Shown: in pieces, positions 1 to 15,104 of the stretch
Layout of the letters: the number at the start of each line of letters is the position of its first letter
Numbering within the stretch: the stretch's first letter is position 1
Source: Brugia malayi
Lineage: Eukaryota > Nematoda > Chromadorea > Rhabditida > Onchocercidae
Assembly: GCF_000002995.4 (NCBI RefSeq)
Contig: NW_025062299.1
Span: forward strand, 1-59,201
Length of the DNA stretch: 59,201 nucleotides
Direction of reading: 5' to 3'
Program-made: the position numbers and the translations under genes
Notes under the pieces: model-generated
Database searches by the model: none
What the model was told of the DNA's origin: nothing
What the model saw: the letters and a program-made list of their open reading frames with translations, nothing else

Positions 1-3000
1 TTTGATTAATTCATTAGCTCATACCATTTCTCTACCAATACAACAATATCACTAGAAGATATTTTGATTACGTCATTAACTCATACCATTTCTCTACAGA
101 TATAACATATCAACTAGAAGACGTTTTGATTACTTCATTAACTCATACCATATCTCTACAGATATAACAAGATCACTAGAAGACATTTTGATTAATTCAT
201 TCCCCTTCTCTACATATATTAACAATATCACTAGAAGACGTTTTGATTACTTCATTAACTCATACCATATCTCTACAGATATAACAAGATCACTAGAAGA
301 CATATTGATTAATTCATTCCCCTTCTCTACAGATATAACAATATCACTAGAAGACATTTTGATTACTTCATTAACTCATACCATATCTCTACCAGTATAA
401 CAATATCACTAGAAGACATTTTGATTACTTCATTAATCATACCATTTCTCTACAGATATAACAAGATCACTAGAAAGACATTTTGATTACTTCATTACCC
501 ATACCATTCTCATAGATATAACAATATCACTAGAAGACATTTTGATTAATTCATTAACTCACACCATATCTCTACAGATATAACAATATCACTAGAAGAC
601 ATTTTGATTAATTCATTCCCCTTCTCTACAGATATAACAATATCACTAGAAGACATTTTGATTGCTTCATTAACTCATACCATATCTCTACAGATATAAC
701 ATTATCACTAGAAGACATTTTGATTAATTCATTCCCCTTCTCTACAGATATAACAATATCACTAGAAGACATATTGATTAATTCATTCCCCTTCTCTACA
801 GATATAACAATATCACTAGAAGACGTTTTTGATTACTTCATTAACTCATACCATATCTCTACAGATATAACATTATCACTAGAAGACATTTTGATTAATT
901 CATTCCCCTTCTCTACAGATATAACAATATCACTAGAAGACGTTTTGATTACTTCATTAACTCATACCATATCTCTACAGATATAACAAGATCACTAGAA
1001 GACATTTTGATTAATTCATTCCCCTTCTCTACAGATATAACAATATCACTAGAAGACGTTTTGATTACTTCATTAACTCATACCATATCTCTACAGATAT
1101 AACAAGATCACTAGAAGACATATTGATTAATTCATTCCCCTTCTCTACAGATATAACAATATCACTAGAAGACATTTTGATTAATTCATTCCCCTTCTCT
1201 ACAGATATAACAATGTCACTAGAAGACGTTTTGATTAATTCATTAACTCATACCATATCTCTACCAGTATAACAAGATCTCAAGAAGATATTTTGATTAC
1301 TTCATTAACCAATACCATTTCACTACAGATATAACAAGATCACTAGAAAATATTTTGATTAATTCATTCCCCTTCTCTGCATATATAACAATATCACTAG
1401 AAGACATATTGATTAATTCATTCCCCTTCTCTGCATATATAACAATATCACTAGAAGACATTTTGATTAATTCATTAACTCACACCATATCACTACAGAT
1501 ATAACAATATCACTAGAAGATATTTTGATTAATTCATTAACTCATACCATTTCTCTGCAGATATAACAATATCACTACAAGACGTTTTGATCACTTCATT
1601 AACTCATACCATATCTCTACAGATATAACACTATCACTAGAAGACATTTTGATTAATTCATTCCCCTTCTCTACAGATATAACAATATCACTAGAAGACA
1701 TTTTGATTGCTTCATTAGCTCATACCATTTCTCTACAGATATAACATTATCACTAGAAGACATATTGATTAATTCATTCACCTTCTCTACAGATATAACA
1801 ATATCACTAGAAGACATATTGATTAATTCATTCCCCTTCTCTACAGATTTAACAATATCACTAGAAGACGTTTTGATTACTTCATTAACTCACACCATAT
1901 CACTACAGATATAACAATATCACTAGAAGATATTTTGATTAATTCATTAACTCATACCATTTCTCTGCAGATATAACAATATCACTACAAGACGTTTTGA
2001 TCACTTCATTAACTCATACCATATCTCTACAGATATAACATTATCACTAGAAGACATTTTGATTAATTCATTCCCCTTCTCTACAGATATAACAATATCA
2101 CTAGAAGACATTTTGATTGCTTCATTAACTCATACCATTTTCTACAGATATAACATTATCACTAGAAGACATATTGATTAATTCATTCACCTTCTCTACA
2201 GATATAACAATATCACTAGAAGGCATATTGATTAATTCATTCCCCTTCTCTACAGATATAACAAAATCACTAGAAGACGTTTTGATACTTCATTAAGTCA
2301 TGCCATATCTCTACAGATATAACATTATCACTAGAAGACATTTTGATTAATTCATTCCCCTTCTCTACAGATATAACAATATCACTAGAAGACGATTTGA
2401 TTACTTCATTAACTCATTCCATTTCTCTACAGATATAACAATATCACTAGAAGACATTTTGATTAATTCATTAACTCATACCATTTCTCTACCAATACAA
2501 CAAGATCACTAGAAGATATTTTGATTAACGTCATTAACTCATACCATTCTCTACAGATATAACAATATCACTAGAAGACGTTTTGATTACTTCATTAACT
2601 CATACCATATCTCTACAGATATAACAAGATCACTAGAAGACATTTTGATTAATTCATTCCCCTTCTCTGCACATATATAACAATATCACTAGAAGACGTT
2701 TTGATTACTTCATTAACTCATACCATATCTCTACAGATATAACAAGATCACTAGAAGACATATTGATTAATTCATTCACCTTCTCTACAGATATAACAAT
2801 ATCACTAGAAGACATTTTGATTAATTCATTTCCCACTTCTCTACAGATATAACAATATCACTAGAAGACGTTTTTGATTACTTCATTAACTCACACCATA
2901 TCACTACAGATATAACAATATCACTAGAAGACATTTTGATTAATTAATCACTCATACCATTTCTCTACAGATTATAACAATATCACTAGAAGACATTTTG

Positions 3001-6000
3001 ATAACTTCATTAACTCATACCATATCTCTACCAGTATAACAAGATCTCTAGAAGACATTTTGATTACTTCATTAACCAATACCATTTCACTACAGATATA
3101 ACAAGATCACTAGAAAATATTTTGATTAATTCATTTCCCATTTCTCTGCATAATATAACAATATCACTAGAAGACATTTTGATTAATTCATTAACTCACA
3201 CCATATCACTACAGATATAACAATATCACTAGAAGATATTTTGATTTAATTTCATTCCCCTTCTCTACAGATATAACAATATCACTAGAAGACATTTTGA
3301 TTGCTTCATTAGCTCATACCATTATCTCTACAGATATAACATTATCACTAGAAGACATTTTGATTAATTCATTCCCCTTCTCTACAGATATAACAATATC
3401 ACTAGAAGGCATATTGATTAATTCATTCCCCTTCTCTACAGATATAACAAAATCACTAGAAGACGTTTTGACTGCTTCATTAAGTCATGCCATATCTCTA
3501 CAGATATAACATGATCACTAGAAGACATTTTGATTAATTCATTCCCCTTCTCTACAGATATAACAATATCACTAGAAGACGTTTTGATTACTTCATTAAC
3601 TCATACCATATCTCTACAGATATAACAAGATCACTAGAAGACATTTTGATTAATTCATTCCCCTTCTCTGCATATATAACAATATCACTAGAAGACGTTT
3701 TGATTACTTCATTAACTCATACCATATCTCTACAGATATAACAAGATCACTAGAAGACATATTGATTAATTCATTCCCCTTCTCTACAGATATAACAATA
3801 TCACTAGAAGACATTTTGATTAATTCATTCCCCTTCTCTCCAGATATAACAATGTCACTAGAAGACGTTTTGATAACTTCATTAACTCATACCATATCTC
3901 TACCAGTATAACAAGATCTCAAGAAGATATTTTGATTACTTCATTAACCAATACCATTTCACTACAGATATAACAAGATCACTAGAAAATATTTTGATTA
4001 ATTCATTCCCCTTCTCTGCATATATAACAATATCACTAGAAGACATATTGATTAATTCATTCCCCTTCTCTGCATATATAACAATATCACTAGAAGACAT
4101 TTTGATTAATTCATTAACTCACACCATATCTCTACAGATATAACAATATCACTAGAAGACATTTTGATTAATTCATTAACTCAACCATTCTCTACAGATA
4201 TAACAATATCACTACAAGACATTTTGATTACTTCATTAACTCATACCATATCTCTACAGATATAACACTATCACTAGAAGACATATTGATTAATTCATTC
4301 ACCTTCTCTACAGATATAACAATATCACTAGAAGACATATTGATTAATTCATACCCCTTCTCTACAGATATAACAATATCACTAGAAGACATTTTGATTA
4401 CTTCATTAACTCATACAATATCACTACAGATATAACAATATCACTAGAAGACATATTGATTAATTCATTAACTCATACCATTCTCTGCATATATAACAAT
4501 ATCATTACAAGACGTTTTGATCACTTCATTAACTCATACCATATCTCTACAGATATAACAATATCACTAGAAGACGTTTTGATTAATTCATTCCCCTTCT
4601 CTACAGATATTAACAATATCACTAGAAGACGTTTTGATTACTTCATTAACTCACACCATATCACTACAGATATAACAATATCACTAGAAGGCATTTTGAT
4701 TATTTCATTAACTCATACCATTTCTCTGCAAATATAACAATATCACTAGAAGACATTTCGATCAATTCATGCCACTTCTCTACTGATAAAACAATATCAC
4801 TAGAAGACATTTTGATTTAATCATTAACTCATACCATTTCTCTACAGATATAACAATATCACTAGAAGACATTTTGATTAATTCACGCCATTCCCTGCAA
4901 ATAAAACAATATCACTAGAAGACATTTCGATCAATTCATGCCACTTCGCTGCTGATATAACAATATCACTAGAAGACATTTTGATTAATTCATTAACTCC
5001 TACCATTTCTCTGTTGATACAACAACATCACTAGAAGACATTTTGATTAATTCATTAACTCATACCATTTCTCTGTTGATACAACAACATCACTAGAAGA
5101 CATTTTGAATTAATTCATTAACTCATACCATTTCTCTGCAAACATAACAATATCACTAGAAGATAATTTGATTCTCTACAGATTAAACAAATATCACTAG
5201 AAGACATTTCGATCAATTCATGCCACTTCTCTACTGATAAAACAATATCACTAGAAGACATTTTGATTAATTCATTAACTCATACATTTCTCTTGCAAAT
5301 ATAACAATATCACTAGAAGACATTTTGATTAATTCATTAACTCATACCATTTCTCTGCAAACATATTAACAATATCACTAGAAGGCATTTTTTTTTAATT
5401 CATGCCATTTCTCAGCAAATATAACAATATCACTAGAAGACATTATGATTAATTCATTAACTCATACCATTTCTCTGCAAACATAACAATATCACTAGAA
5501 GACATTTTGATTCTCTACAGATTAAACAATATCACTAGAAGACATTTTTTTTTTTTATTTCATGTCACTTCGCTGCTGATATAACAATATCACTAGAAGG
5601 CATTTTGATTATTTCATTAACTCATACCATTTATAAACCAATATAACAAGATCAATTGGAGACATTTTGATTAATTCATTTACTCATACCATTTCTCTAC
5701 AGATTAAACAATATCACTAGCAGACATTTTGATTAAATCATTAACTCATACCATTTCTCTACAGATTAAACAATATCACTAGAAGACATTTTGATTAATT
5801 CACGCCATTTCTCTGCAAATATAACAATATCACTAGAAGACATTTCGATCAATTCATGCCACTTCTCTGCTGATATAACAATATCACTAGAAGACATTTT
5901 GATTAATTTCATTAACTCATACCATTTCTCTGCAAATATAACAATATCACTAGAAGACATTTTGATTAATTCATTAACTCATACCATTTCTCTGCAAATA

Positions 6001-7620
6001 TAACAATATCACTAGAAGACATTTTGATTAATTCATTAACTCCTACCATTTCTCTGCAGATATAACAACATCACTAGAAGACATTTTGATTAATTCATTA
6101 ACTCATACCATTTCTCTGCAAATATAACAATATCACTAGAAGACATTTTGATTAATTCATTAACTCATACCATTTCTCTGCAAATATAACAATATCACTA
6201 GAAGACATTTTGATTAATTCATTAACTCATACCATTTCTCTGCCAATATAACAATATCACTAGAAGACATTTTGATTAATTCATTAACTCATACCATTTC
6301 TCTGCAAATATAACAATATCATTAGAAGGCATTTTTTTTTTAATTCATGTCACTTCGCTGCTGATATAACAATATCACTAGAAGACATTTTGATTCTCTA
6401 CAGATTAAACAATATCACTAGAAGACATTTTTTTTATTTCATGTCACTTCGCTGCTGATATAACAATATCACTAGAAGACATTTTGATTAAATCATTAAC
6501 TCATACCATTTCTCTTCAGATTTAACAATATCACTAGAAGACATTTTGATTAATTCACGCCATTTCTCTGCAAATATAACAATATCACTAGAAGACATTT
6601 CGATCAATTCATGCCACTTCGCTGCTGATATAACAATATCACTAGAAGGCATTTTGATTATTTCATTAACTCATACCATTTCTCTGCAAATATAACAATA
6701 TCACTAGAAGACATTTTGATTAATTCATTAACTCATACCATTTCTCTGTAGATACAACAACATCACTAGAAGACATTTTGATTAATTCATTAACTCATAC
6801 CATTTCTCTGCAAACATAACAATATCACTAGAAGATATTTTGATTCTCTACAGATTAAACAATATCACTAGAAGACATTTTTTTTTTTATTTCATGTCAC
6901 TTTGCTGCTGATATAACAATATCACTAGATGGCATTTTGATTATTTCATTAACTCATACCATTTATAAACCAATATAACAAGATCAATTGGAGACATTTT
7001 GATTAATTCATTTACTCATACCATTTCTCTACAGATTAAACAATATCACTAGAAGACATTTTGATTAAATCATTAACTCATACCATTTCTCTACAGATTT
7101 AAACAATATCACTAGAAGACATTTTGATTAATTCACGCCATTTCTCTGCAAATATAACAATATCACTAGAAGACATTTCGATCAATTCATGCCACTTCTC
7201 TACTGATAAAACAATATCACTAGAAGGCATTTTGATCAATTCATGCCACTTCTCTACTGATAAAACAATATCACTAGAAGACATTTTGATTAAATCATTA
7301 ACTCATACCATTTCTCTACAGATTAAACAATATCACTAGAAGACATTTTGATTAATTCACGCCATTTCTCTGCAAATATAACAATATCACTAGAAGACGT
7401 TTTGATTAATTCATTAACTCATACCATTTCTCTGCAAATATAACAATATCACTAGAAGACATTTTGATTAATTCATTTACTCATACCATTTCTCTACAGA
7501 TTAAACAATATCACTAGCAGACATTTTTTTTTTATTTCATGTCACTTCGCTGGTGATATAACAATATCACTAGAAGACATTTCGATCAATTCATGCCACT
7601 TCTCTACTGATAAAACAATA
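1..7620 (+). repeat. 54/62-bp satellite array (array 1)
   Basis: Roughly 130 head-to-tail monomers. The common core reads GATATAACAATATCACTAG followed by AAGACATTTTGATTAATTCA. Two length classes alternate: a 54-bp monomer (core plus TTCCCCTTCTCTACA) and a 62-bp monomer (core plus TTAACTCATACCATTTCTCT). From about 4740 onward other variants dominate, with GCCACTTCTCTACTGATAAAAC and with T-runs before TTTCATGTCACTTCG. Marker variants recur at long distances (1261/3900; 1573/1983; 5631/6963), so the array has higher-order repeats. Many monomers are open in some frames on both strands because 54 is a multiple of three, but the 62-bp monomers break the frame; I see no reason to call these ORFs genes. 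Confidence 0.97.
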
Positions 7621-10600
7621 TTGCTGATAATAAAAATTCATGCCTCTTCGCTGCTGATAATAACTATGAATCGTAACATCATGAGGACCTTCAAAGTCTT
7701 GGTTTTTTATCAATATGATAAATCATTTCCACTAAATGCTTTCGTTAATAAAATGTTATCCTATAAAATTATTTTTCAAAATACATCCGTTTTACTGCCA
7801 ACAATGGAATATTAATTGACCTTTGTCAAGAGTGATCATTTCATCATTAATGTAATCTCTCTCGAACAACTAATGATAAAATTCATTTTATCATGATCAT
7901 CTAATTGTACCATATAGTACCATATCTTGTCTCGTTACATCCAAAGCATCAGTTATCCATAATAACAAAAGCGAAGTATTTGCTCATTAAAAGATGCAAT
8001 CAGCTAAATCTTTTAACCTTATAATAGCTGATATGATACGTTTTTGCTTTAATTCGCACATTTTTTAAGAAAAAAATTAACAGTTAATTTTTTTCTTGCT
8101 TCATTTTTCTCTTCACAAACATTCCATGAAATATTTACAAATTATTGAATATGAATAACATCTATGCATATTTTTATACATTATATGAGCAATTAGTTTG
8201 AAACATTGCAAAAATGAAGCTACCAATTGTTCACAAATAAAATTAAATCTTTACATAATAAACGGTTAGTCTTATTTCCAGATAAAAAAAAAAAAAAACA
8301 AATTTTTATCCTTTCATTTTATTTTTTCTATTATTTGAGTTAAACTATCAAAGGCTTTAAAAAATTTTTTAACTGAAGTAAAAGTAAGCTAATCAATAAA
8401 ACATTACAATTGTTTAATTTTGTTACTTAAAAAGGTATAAAAAAGCAAAGAGTTAGAGTTGAAAAAGGGACAACAATCAATTTTATCAATACAACAATAT
8501 CTGTACCATTTGAAAGTGTCGTTGACATTACTGAAGTAGTGGTTGAAGAAGTTAAATAAATGTTCGCTTCAGATTCTGTTGATGCAGCGTTGGTATGGTA
8601 AAACATGATCCAATATACTATGAATGTGTCTTGTGGGGAAAGGTGAATCAATATGTTATTATTGCAGTGGGATATAATTTTCTTATCATGTTTTTAGCTG
8701 TGTTTAGAATCTGTAAAAGATAAATCTTGAGGCACTGTTCATTAAGTGGCAATCGCTTCCCTATGATTTTGGATCAAAAATCCGTGAACTTCTGTTACAA
8801 GTATTATCGGGAAATTATTGCAAACTAACATCGGAAATCACGGGAAAGAAGTAGTAGTAGCTGAGGATTGTAATTAGTAAGGTTAAGGTTCAGAGCAAAA
8901 GGAATGTGAGGGTTGAGAAGTGTGTTGTGCGATTTATTTTGTTATCTTCTACGATATTTTCGTCCTTAATTCTGCATCTAGATATGCATAGGGAAATTTT
9001 TATCATTGCCTTTTTTTAACCGCCAAGATTATTTGATATTTGTAAACACACTACTTCCATTGTGTGATACATGCTTCTCTTCTTGTGTTGATCCTGAACA
9101 ACTTTTGATGAGAAATGCAATCATTATCGGCGGAAATAAATATGCTTCAGTGGTTTGCACTGAGACCATGATTCAAATTTATTCCTTTTTCGATTCATTT
9201 CCCATTCTGATCCAATCATTTCCCAAGTCAAAGTATGATAGGTACAAAATTCACTTACAAGAGGAACTTTTTTCCTTTCTACCATTTGCTGCCTTTAGAA
9301 TTCAATGTAATTTTATGCCATTATTAGCCGTAATTTAATTTGCTGCTCTTTTTCTATATGTCAGGAAAGAGTGTTGATAACGAATGAATGAAAGAAATGA
9401 AATTATGCTTAACTTGATTTTGCTGTTTTTTACTACATTCTTCTGATTCTCACTGCAAGTTGATGTCGCAATGAAGTTTGTTCGGTGACTGAAGTAGGAC
9501 CCATATGATGAAAAACTGTCAAATATTTATGTGGCAAAAATATTAGTCTTTTCAATTTCCATGTCTATTAGCGGTGACGAGGGATCTTGCTTTCATCGTC
9601 TCAGTATTTATGATATGAATAAAAAGTAATAGTATTTATCAGTTTTTTATCCAACCGCGTATGACTGGATTACTTTCCTTATAGATCTAAAAAATTTAGA
9701 AATCGAGTTATTTATAATAATCTGCTCATTCAGTTTGCCATGCAATACGAATTTGAAACCATATGATGAAAAAATATAATGACACCAAAACAACAACGAT
9801 ATATTTTTGTAAATATTTGTTTCCCGTTACATGACACGTTAGTTTATTTTTTATAAATTTGGTTACTAAATTTAATTTTTTATCAGATTTAAATGGAATT
9901 TTAAATGTATTTAAAATGATGAATTCAAATCGAAAATGATGATTTTAATTTAACAACTGTGCACACGTACAAATGTGCACACGTACAAATAGCATTGCAA
10001 ATAAGTCAATTCTATAATAATTGGTATATCGAAGCATTAAAAAGACAAAGAGAAAGAAAAAAAAAAAAGAAACTAAGCTGAAGGAAATAATACAAAATAC
10101 AATAAGTACATTGTAAGGGATGAGTAAACTAAAACTAGACTAAATTAAAAGAAAAACACATCCTACTATGTTTGTATGTCATATGACACACACAAAAAAA
10201 AAAAATTTATACAAAAATTACCAAACATTTGTTTTAGAAAATAAAATTTTAGTTTAACGTTTAATAAATCATCTCACCTCTCCTAAATTGAAGTTGAGAA
10301 CGTAGAAAAGAAAAAAAAAAAATTATACAACATGTACCGCATGCCAAAAGTGTAAAAATTAAACAGAAGACGTAAGGGAAACATAGTGGGAAAGTAGTGA
10401 AGTAATACAATAAGCATTTTTTCCTATACTCTAAAAAAAAACGAAAATTCGTCATTTTATTAAAATTACACCCTAACAAATATTAGACAATACGTGTAAC
10501 TTCATGACGTTATTATTTCATTGCATAAGAATATGACGTAATATAGCGTAATAATATAGCGTAATGACGCAATATAGCGTAATACGACGTGATACAAAAG

Positions 10601-12344
10601 TAATCATATCAATTAATTTTTGAATTCAAAAATTATGCACACGTACAAATAGCATTGCATTTTTAAATACAAATAATTTTAAATGTATTTAAATTTTCAA
10701 ATAATAATAAAAATATAATCCAATGTTGAGAACATTTCAAAATGCCATTTCAGAGATGAATAATTCATTTAAAAAAGAAAGAAATGAAAATAAAATTAGC
10801 TCCAGCAACCTACATAAATCAAAAATTAATACGTTAAAATTATCATTGAAAATTTTCATTCATGAGAGTAATTTTTAAAACTTATTTAAAATACATAAAA
10901 TCAAATACTCAAAAATACCAATTCAAATTAATCAATGAATAATTTATTTTAAACTGATAAATCTCTTCCTTTTATAAAAAAAAATAATTCAAAATATACA
11001 AAATAAATTTATTACATTATAACCTCTATAAATGTAAATATAAATAAAAAGCACATGAAAATTTTATGTAATAATTAAATAAATTATATATAATTTTTTC
11101 ATTTTTTTTTATATACAATAAAATTAGAAAAAAAAAAAAAAAAAAAAAAAAAAAAACGTACGACCATTTGCGGTGATTGACGCAACAATGTGACAATAAT
11201 AATTGATTTTGTATAATTATTTGATTTATCACCGTACACCTTATCACTATCAAAAATTTCAATAAGTTTTTCGTATCGATCAATTATTGCTGTTGAAGAA
11301 GTGCAATTATAGTATTATGATCAGTTATCAAGTACATCACGTGTTACGTGATTGTACGATGACAGTAGATCACGTAGAAGTTATAAGTTTAAGTTTTTAT
11401 CACACAAAATTATGAGAATTTTGCATTGGTTTATAGTTTGAATAAATTTCCTTTCAAATTAGCAACTATCCAAATTAGCAACTATCCTATAATCAGCATG
11501 ATTAGCAAGGATAAGACAGTATTATACTTTAATTCATTCTAAATGGTCAGTCAGACAGCAATTTAGTAAGCAACATGTAGAAATTTGTTTTTAATTTTTT
11601 GTTTATTTGCAAATTAACATGAAAAAATAAACGCATCTATATCTATATATAAGATAATAAAAATGTAAGCTTCATTCTTCAAAAAATTGCGTTATATTTG
11701 ACGACTAATTTTTTTCTACACAATTTATATAGTCTATTTAAATTTGAAGGATTAATACTTTTCAGCGTAATTTTAACCAAAAAAAAACTGCGCTTTCGCA
11801 TCTTTTATGCGTTAAAATCATGATTAATTGAAAGTTTTATTAATTTTGCTGATAAATTTATGCGCAAAACTTAATTACAAAGGCGTATTTTAATATTTAA
11901 ACTATTAAATGACAACACAATATAGGACCAGCACTGGTACAATGCACGTAACATAGTCAATTAGGTTCAAAATAAGCTTTTTTTTTAGCAGTTTTGGCAC
12001 TTAATTAAAATTAAAATTGATAAATTAGAACCAATTTCCTTGTCTAATGTAAGAAAACTATAACAAATTTTAAAATTTTTAAAAAATTCAAAATTTAAAT
12101 TTGAATTTAAATTTAATTTAAATTCAAATTTAAGTTTTGAATTTATTAAAAATTTTAGTGTTTTTTCTTTAGTTTTCCCTTTTTTACCCAAGCAAAGAGC
12201 GTAATTTTGTTCTGGAAATTTTCGAAATTGAATTTGAAATACAAGGTATGCTTTTTTATGTAGACTATGCATTTTCCTTGTTATTTATCAACACCTCAGT
12301 ATTTCATCCTTTTCATTGTTTACGAAATGCTTTCTGGATTCCAG
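7621..12344. other. AT-rich intergenic DNA, no supported gene
   Basis: No reading frame here has a recognisable domain or a convincing acceptor-exon-donor structure. The open frames at 7621-7815, 8427-8651 (minus) and 9006-9338 look random. Notable contents are three copies of TGCACACGTACAAAT (9960, 9976, 10636; the last two share 24 bp), a tandem ATAGCGTAATA motif at 10545-10595, and a poly-A run at about 11131-11157. Confidence 0.6.
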
Positions 12345-12450
12345 GACAACGGATATCGCCACCAAATAAAACAAAAACACAGCTCCAGATATGTAAGCAT
12401 AATGAAGAACAAGCAACATTTGTTTTCGTTAATCCACTTGGGAAGGAAAC
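12345..12450 (+). CDS. unrecognised exon-like island
   Basis: An acceptor (GGATTCCAG, ending at 12344) opens a frame reading QRISPPNKTKTQLQICK, then HNEEQATFVFVNPLGKET, with a possible donor (GTTTTG) at 12451. The residue mix (charged and polar, no low complexity) and local GC are more coding-like than the flanks. I do not recognise the family. No partner exon was found nearby on the same strand, so this would be an isolated exon. It could still be a chance frame. Confidence 0.3.
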
Positions 12451-15047
12451 AAGTTTTGATTTGTTATTATTCAATGAAATGAATTTTCATTGCTTTCTGA
12501 TCGGTAGCAGTGCAGAATTCTAACCTAAGTGCTGAATAGAACCGATAAAATTCATGGAATCTTCCCTTAATGAATTTGCCTTAATCGATAGAGGCAAGGG
12601 TAAGGTAGATCTGTCTCCTTTAAATTCGTTATTACACGACGCTTGGTGAAGGACTTGTGTGTGTTTGCACAACAAAGATCATCTTGAGTTCTCACCTTGG
12701 TTGGCTAAATGAATAAATAAATGACCCTACAGTAGAATATTAAAGGGATCAAGAACAAGGGAGAAGAAAAGGGGATCTACCGTGCTAATGAGCTACATGA
12801 GTTTCCTGAAGGATAAAAGTGAGGGTAGTGTTGCTGATAAAGGGAGAGAAAGGAAGGTTTCCTTAATGAGCCGCCATTCTTGTTGTAAATCATCCATTTG
12901 AAGAGCTCTCTTTCGACCTTGACATATGGTCAATAAAATTAACATAGCTGTTTTAACCTCTTTCTCGACGTACTTGGCCTTATGTGCTCTTTAAAATAAG
13001 TCAAACTAAATTTATGCAAATTAAACCTACGCTGCGGGGATCTGGTCATTCAATTACACATCGAAATACAGACCGCAAATAATGATAAATCAGCACTAAT
13101 TGGTAACTCATTACAGTGAACTTTGAAGCATTCAAAAAATTTGGGAAAAAAGGAAACATGATTTTGTGTCTAAGATAAATTGTGTGGTTCCTTACTATAA
13201 ACCATTTTGATTACTTTAGTTTTGATTGACAACAAATATGCAACTTGACGAAAGTAGTGTTGTTTGTCATTAGCAACAGATATGCAACTTGGAAGAACTA
13301 ATTGCAACGCAAAAGTATGCAATGTCATCACTGTCATTTTGAATTTCTCTTTCAAATGGTACAGATAATGTTCATCCATAATTTAAATTGAAATCATCAT
13401 TTTCTTTGAAATATAAGAGAAATTTAGAGAGTTCAGACGGTGAGGAAATCATACTCGTACATATTTTTTATGTAAATTATTTAAAATTAAAGTTTACAAA
13501 ATATGTAGCTAGATGAAAGACAGGTTTAATAGAGTGAGAAGGAAAAATAACTCCATCTTTATTCTCTGTAGGGGCGCTTTGCAGTCGGTGAACTTTTTAT
13601 TGTCGTGCGCTGAGGTGAGACTGCGCTTGATTTTCAAGTTTTTGCTTAAATCTGAAAATGTCAAAAAGAAGATACAGGTGGAAGGAGAACAGGAGGAGGA
13701 GAAATGAGAGGGATCTAAAATGGTGTTACAGCATATGAAATGAAGTGATAGTTGTCACTGTCGAGTATCATTTGCAAATACACCATGGAGCGACTGGCTA
13801 CACTTGAACTGAAATTACAACCAAATATTGTTTGGGGAGATAGTGAGATGTATTTTCAGGTTGAGAAATTGTTGATTCCTGTCACTCTTAATATAACATT
13901 AACGCTAATTGTTTGAATTGGTATATATCATACCAAAAAGGATTCGAATTCTGTCTTCTATTATAAGTTCGATCCGGTCCATAATCATACAACCGAAAAT
14001 GAAATCGTCGACGGGATGGCTAGAGCTCTCGAAGCTTGCAAGTAGTCAGAAAATTGGATTGCACAGCAATGGAACTTTATTGACTTCATTTGACCTTTAC
14101 TTTCTTCTACTTGATGATTCGAACGAAACACCGCAGCGAATGTTCTTCACTTTAAAATTAGATAAAGTTTATTGTCATTAATGAATGAATTTGTTTGGCT
14201 TATTTGGCTATTTCTTTAAGATTATTATTATTAAAAAATATTTGAGAAAAAAGAGAGAACAAAGAGAAGAAAATGAAAAATGAAATGAAATCAATCAAAG
14301 AGAATGATCATTTGGGAAAAAAAAAATTTTGAAATTCAAATAGAGTTGTCTTTCAGAAGGAGAAAAAACGAAAGAAAAAAAGCGGACAACTTGTCATAAA
14401 AATTATAAGCTGAACAAAAAAAAAAAAAAAAGGGAGAGAGAAAAAAAACAACGACAAAAGTATTTTAACAAAGATAATTTGATGTTTGTCATTTACTTAA
14501 ATAAAATATTTTATTTGACAAAAAGAATTTATTTTATTTTTAGGAATAAATATCTTTTACAAATGATAGTTATGTAAGAATAATATTTTCGCTCAAATCA
14601 TGTTTCATGATAAAAATGAATATCCTTTAATCAATGATTTGATAAGGTTATTAATGGGATAATAATTAAAGTATATCTGAAGAAGATTTGAGACAGAGCT
14701 TTTAAACAGAAATGTATTGTTAACTGCTAATGATATAATAAAATATCCCGAAAATTTCATGTGTTAACTGTTGTAAAGTATTTTTGAAATGTATTAATTG
14801 TCAAATGTCAAATGTTTATAAGTTATTACTTTAATTATATAAAGAATTAAATTAAAACACTTCTATTAGTTATACTTTGAAATGATGATATAATAAATGC
14901 TAAAGATAAATTAGCTTAAGTTACTAACTAATTATCTCTTAGCTTTTTGTCTTCTCATCTTGGCTTCTTTTTTTGTATTCCTCAATAACAAAGAAATTGA
15001 AATGACATTGTATACTTTTGCGTTGTTAAAGATTGAGGAAATGACGA

Positions 15048-15104
15048 AATAATACTATTTCAATTCTCGAAACCAAAGATATCAAGAATTGAAATAGTAT
15101 TATT
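15048..15104. repeat. hairpin H1 (20-bp arms)
   Basis: Arms 15048-15067 and 15085-15104 are perfect inverted copies (AATAATACTATTTCAATTCT) around a 17-bp loop. The left arm directly follows a 24-bp sequence (15025-15048) that has an inverted copy at 21792-21815. Confidence 0.85.

Noticed and set aside
188..7339. Repetitive open frames in the satellite (INSFPFSTDITISLED and, on the minus strand, MSSSDIVIFAEKWHELIK)
   Set aside because: They follow the 54-bp period; 62-bp monomers break the frame, both strands are open, and there is no non-repetitive coding context.
12090..12135. AT palindrome (AAATTTGAATTTAAATTTAA)
   Set aside because: Composed of A/T runs; expected in such AT-rich sequence, unlike hairpins H2-H4.
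12793..12947. Possible minus-strand exon (ICQGRKRALQMDDLQQEW)
   Set aside because: Several overlapping frames are open here and splice signals are weak.
13941..14039. Possible exon (SVFYYKFDPVHNHTTENE)
   Set aside because: Weak acceptor, no partner exon and no recognisable family; could be real but not supported enough.
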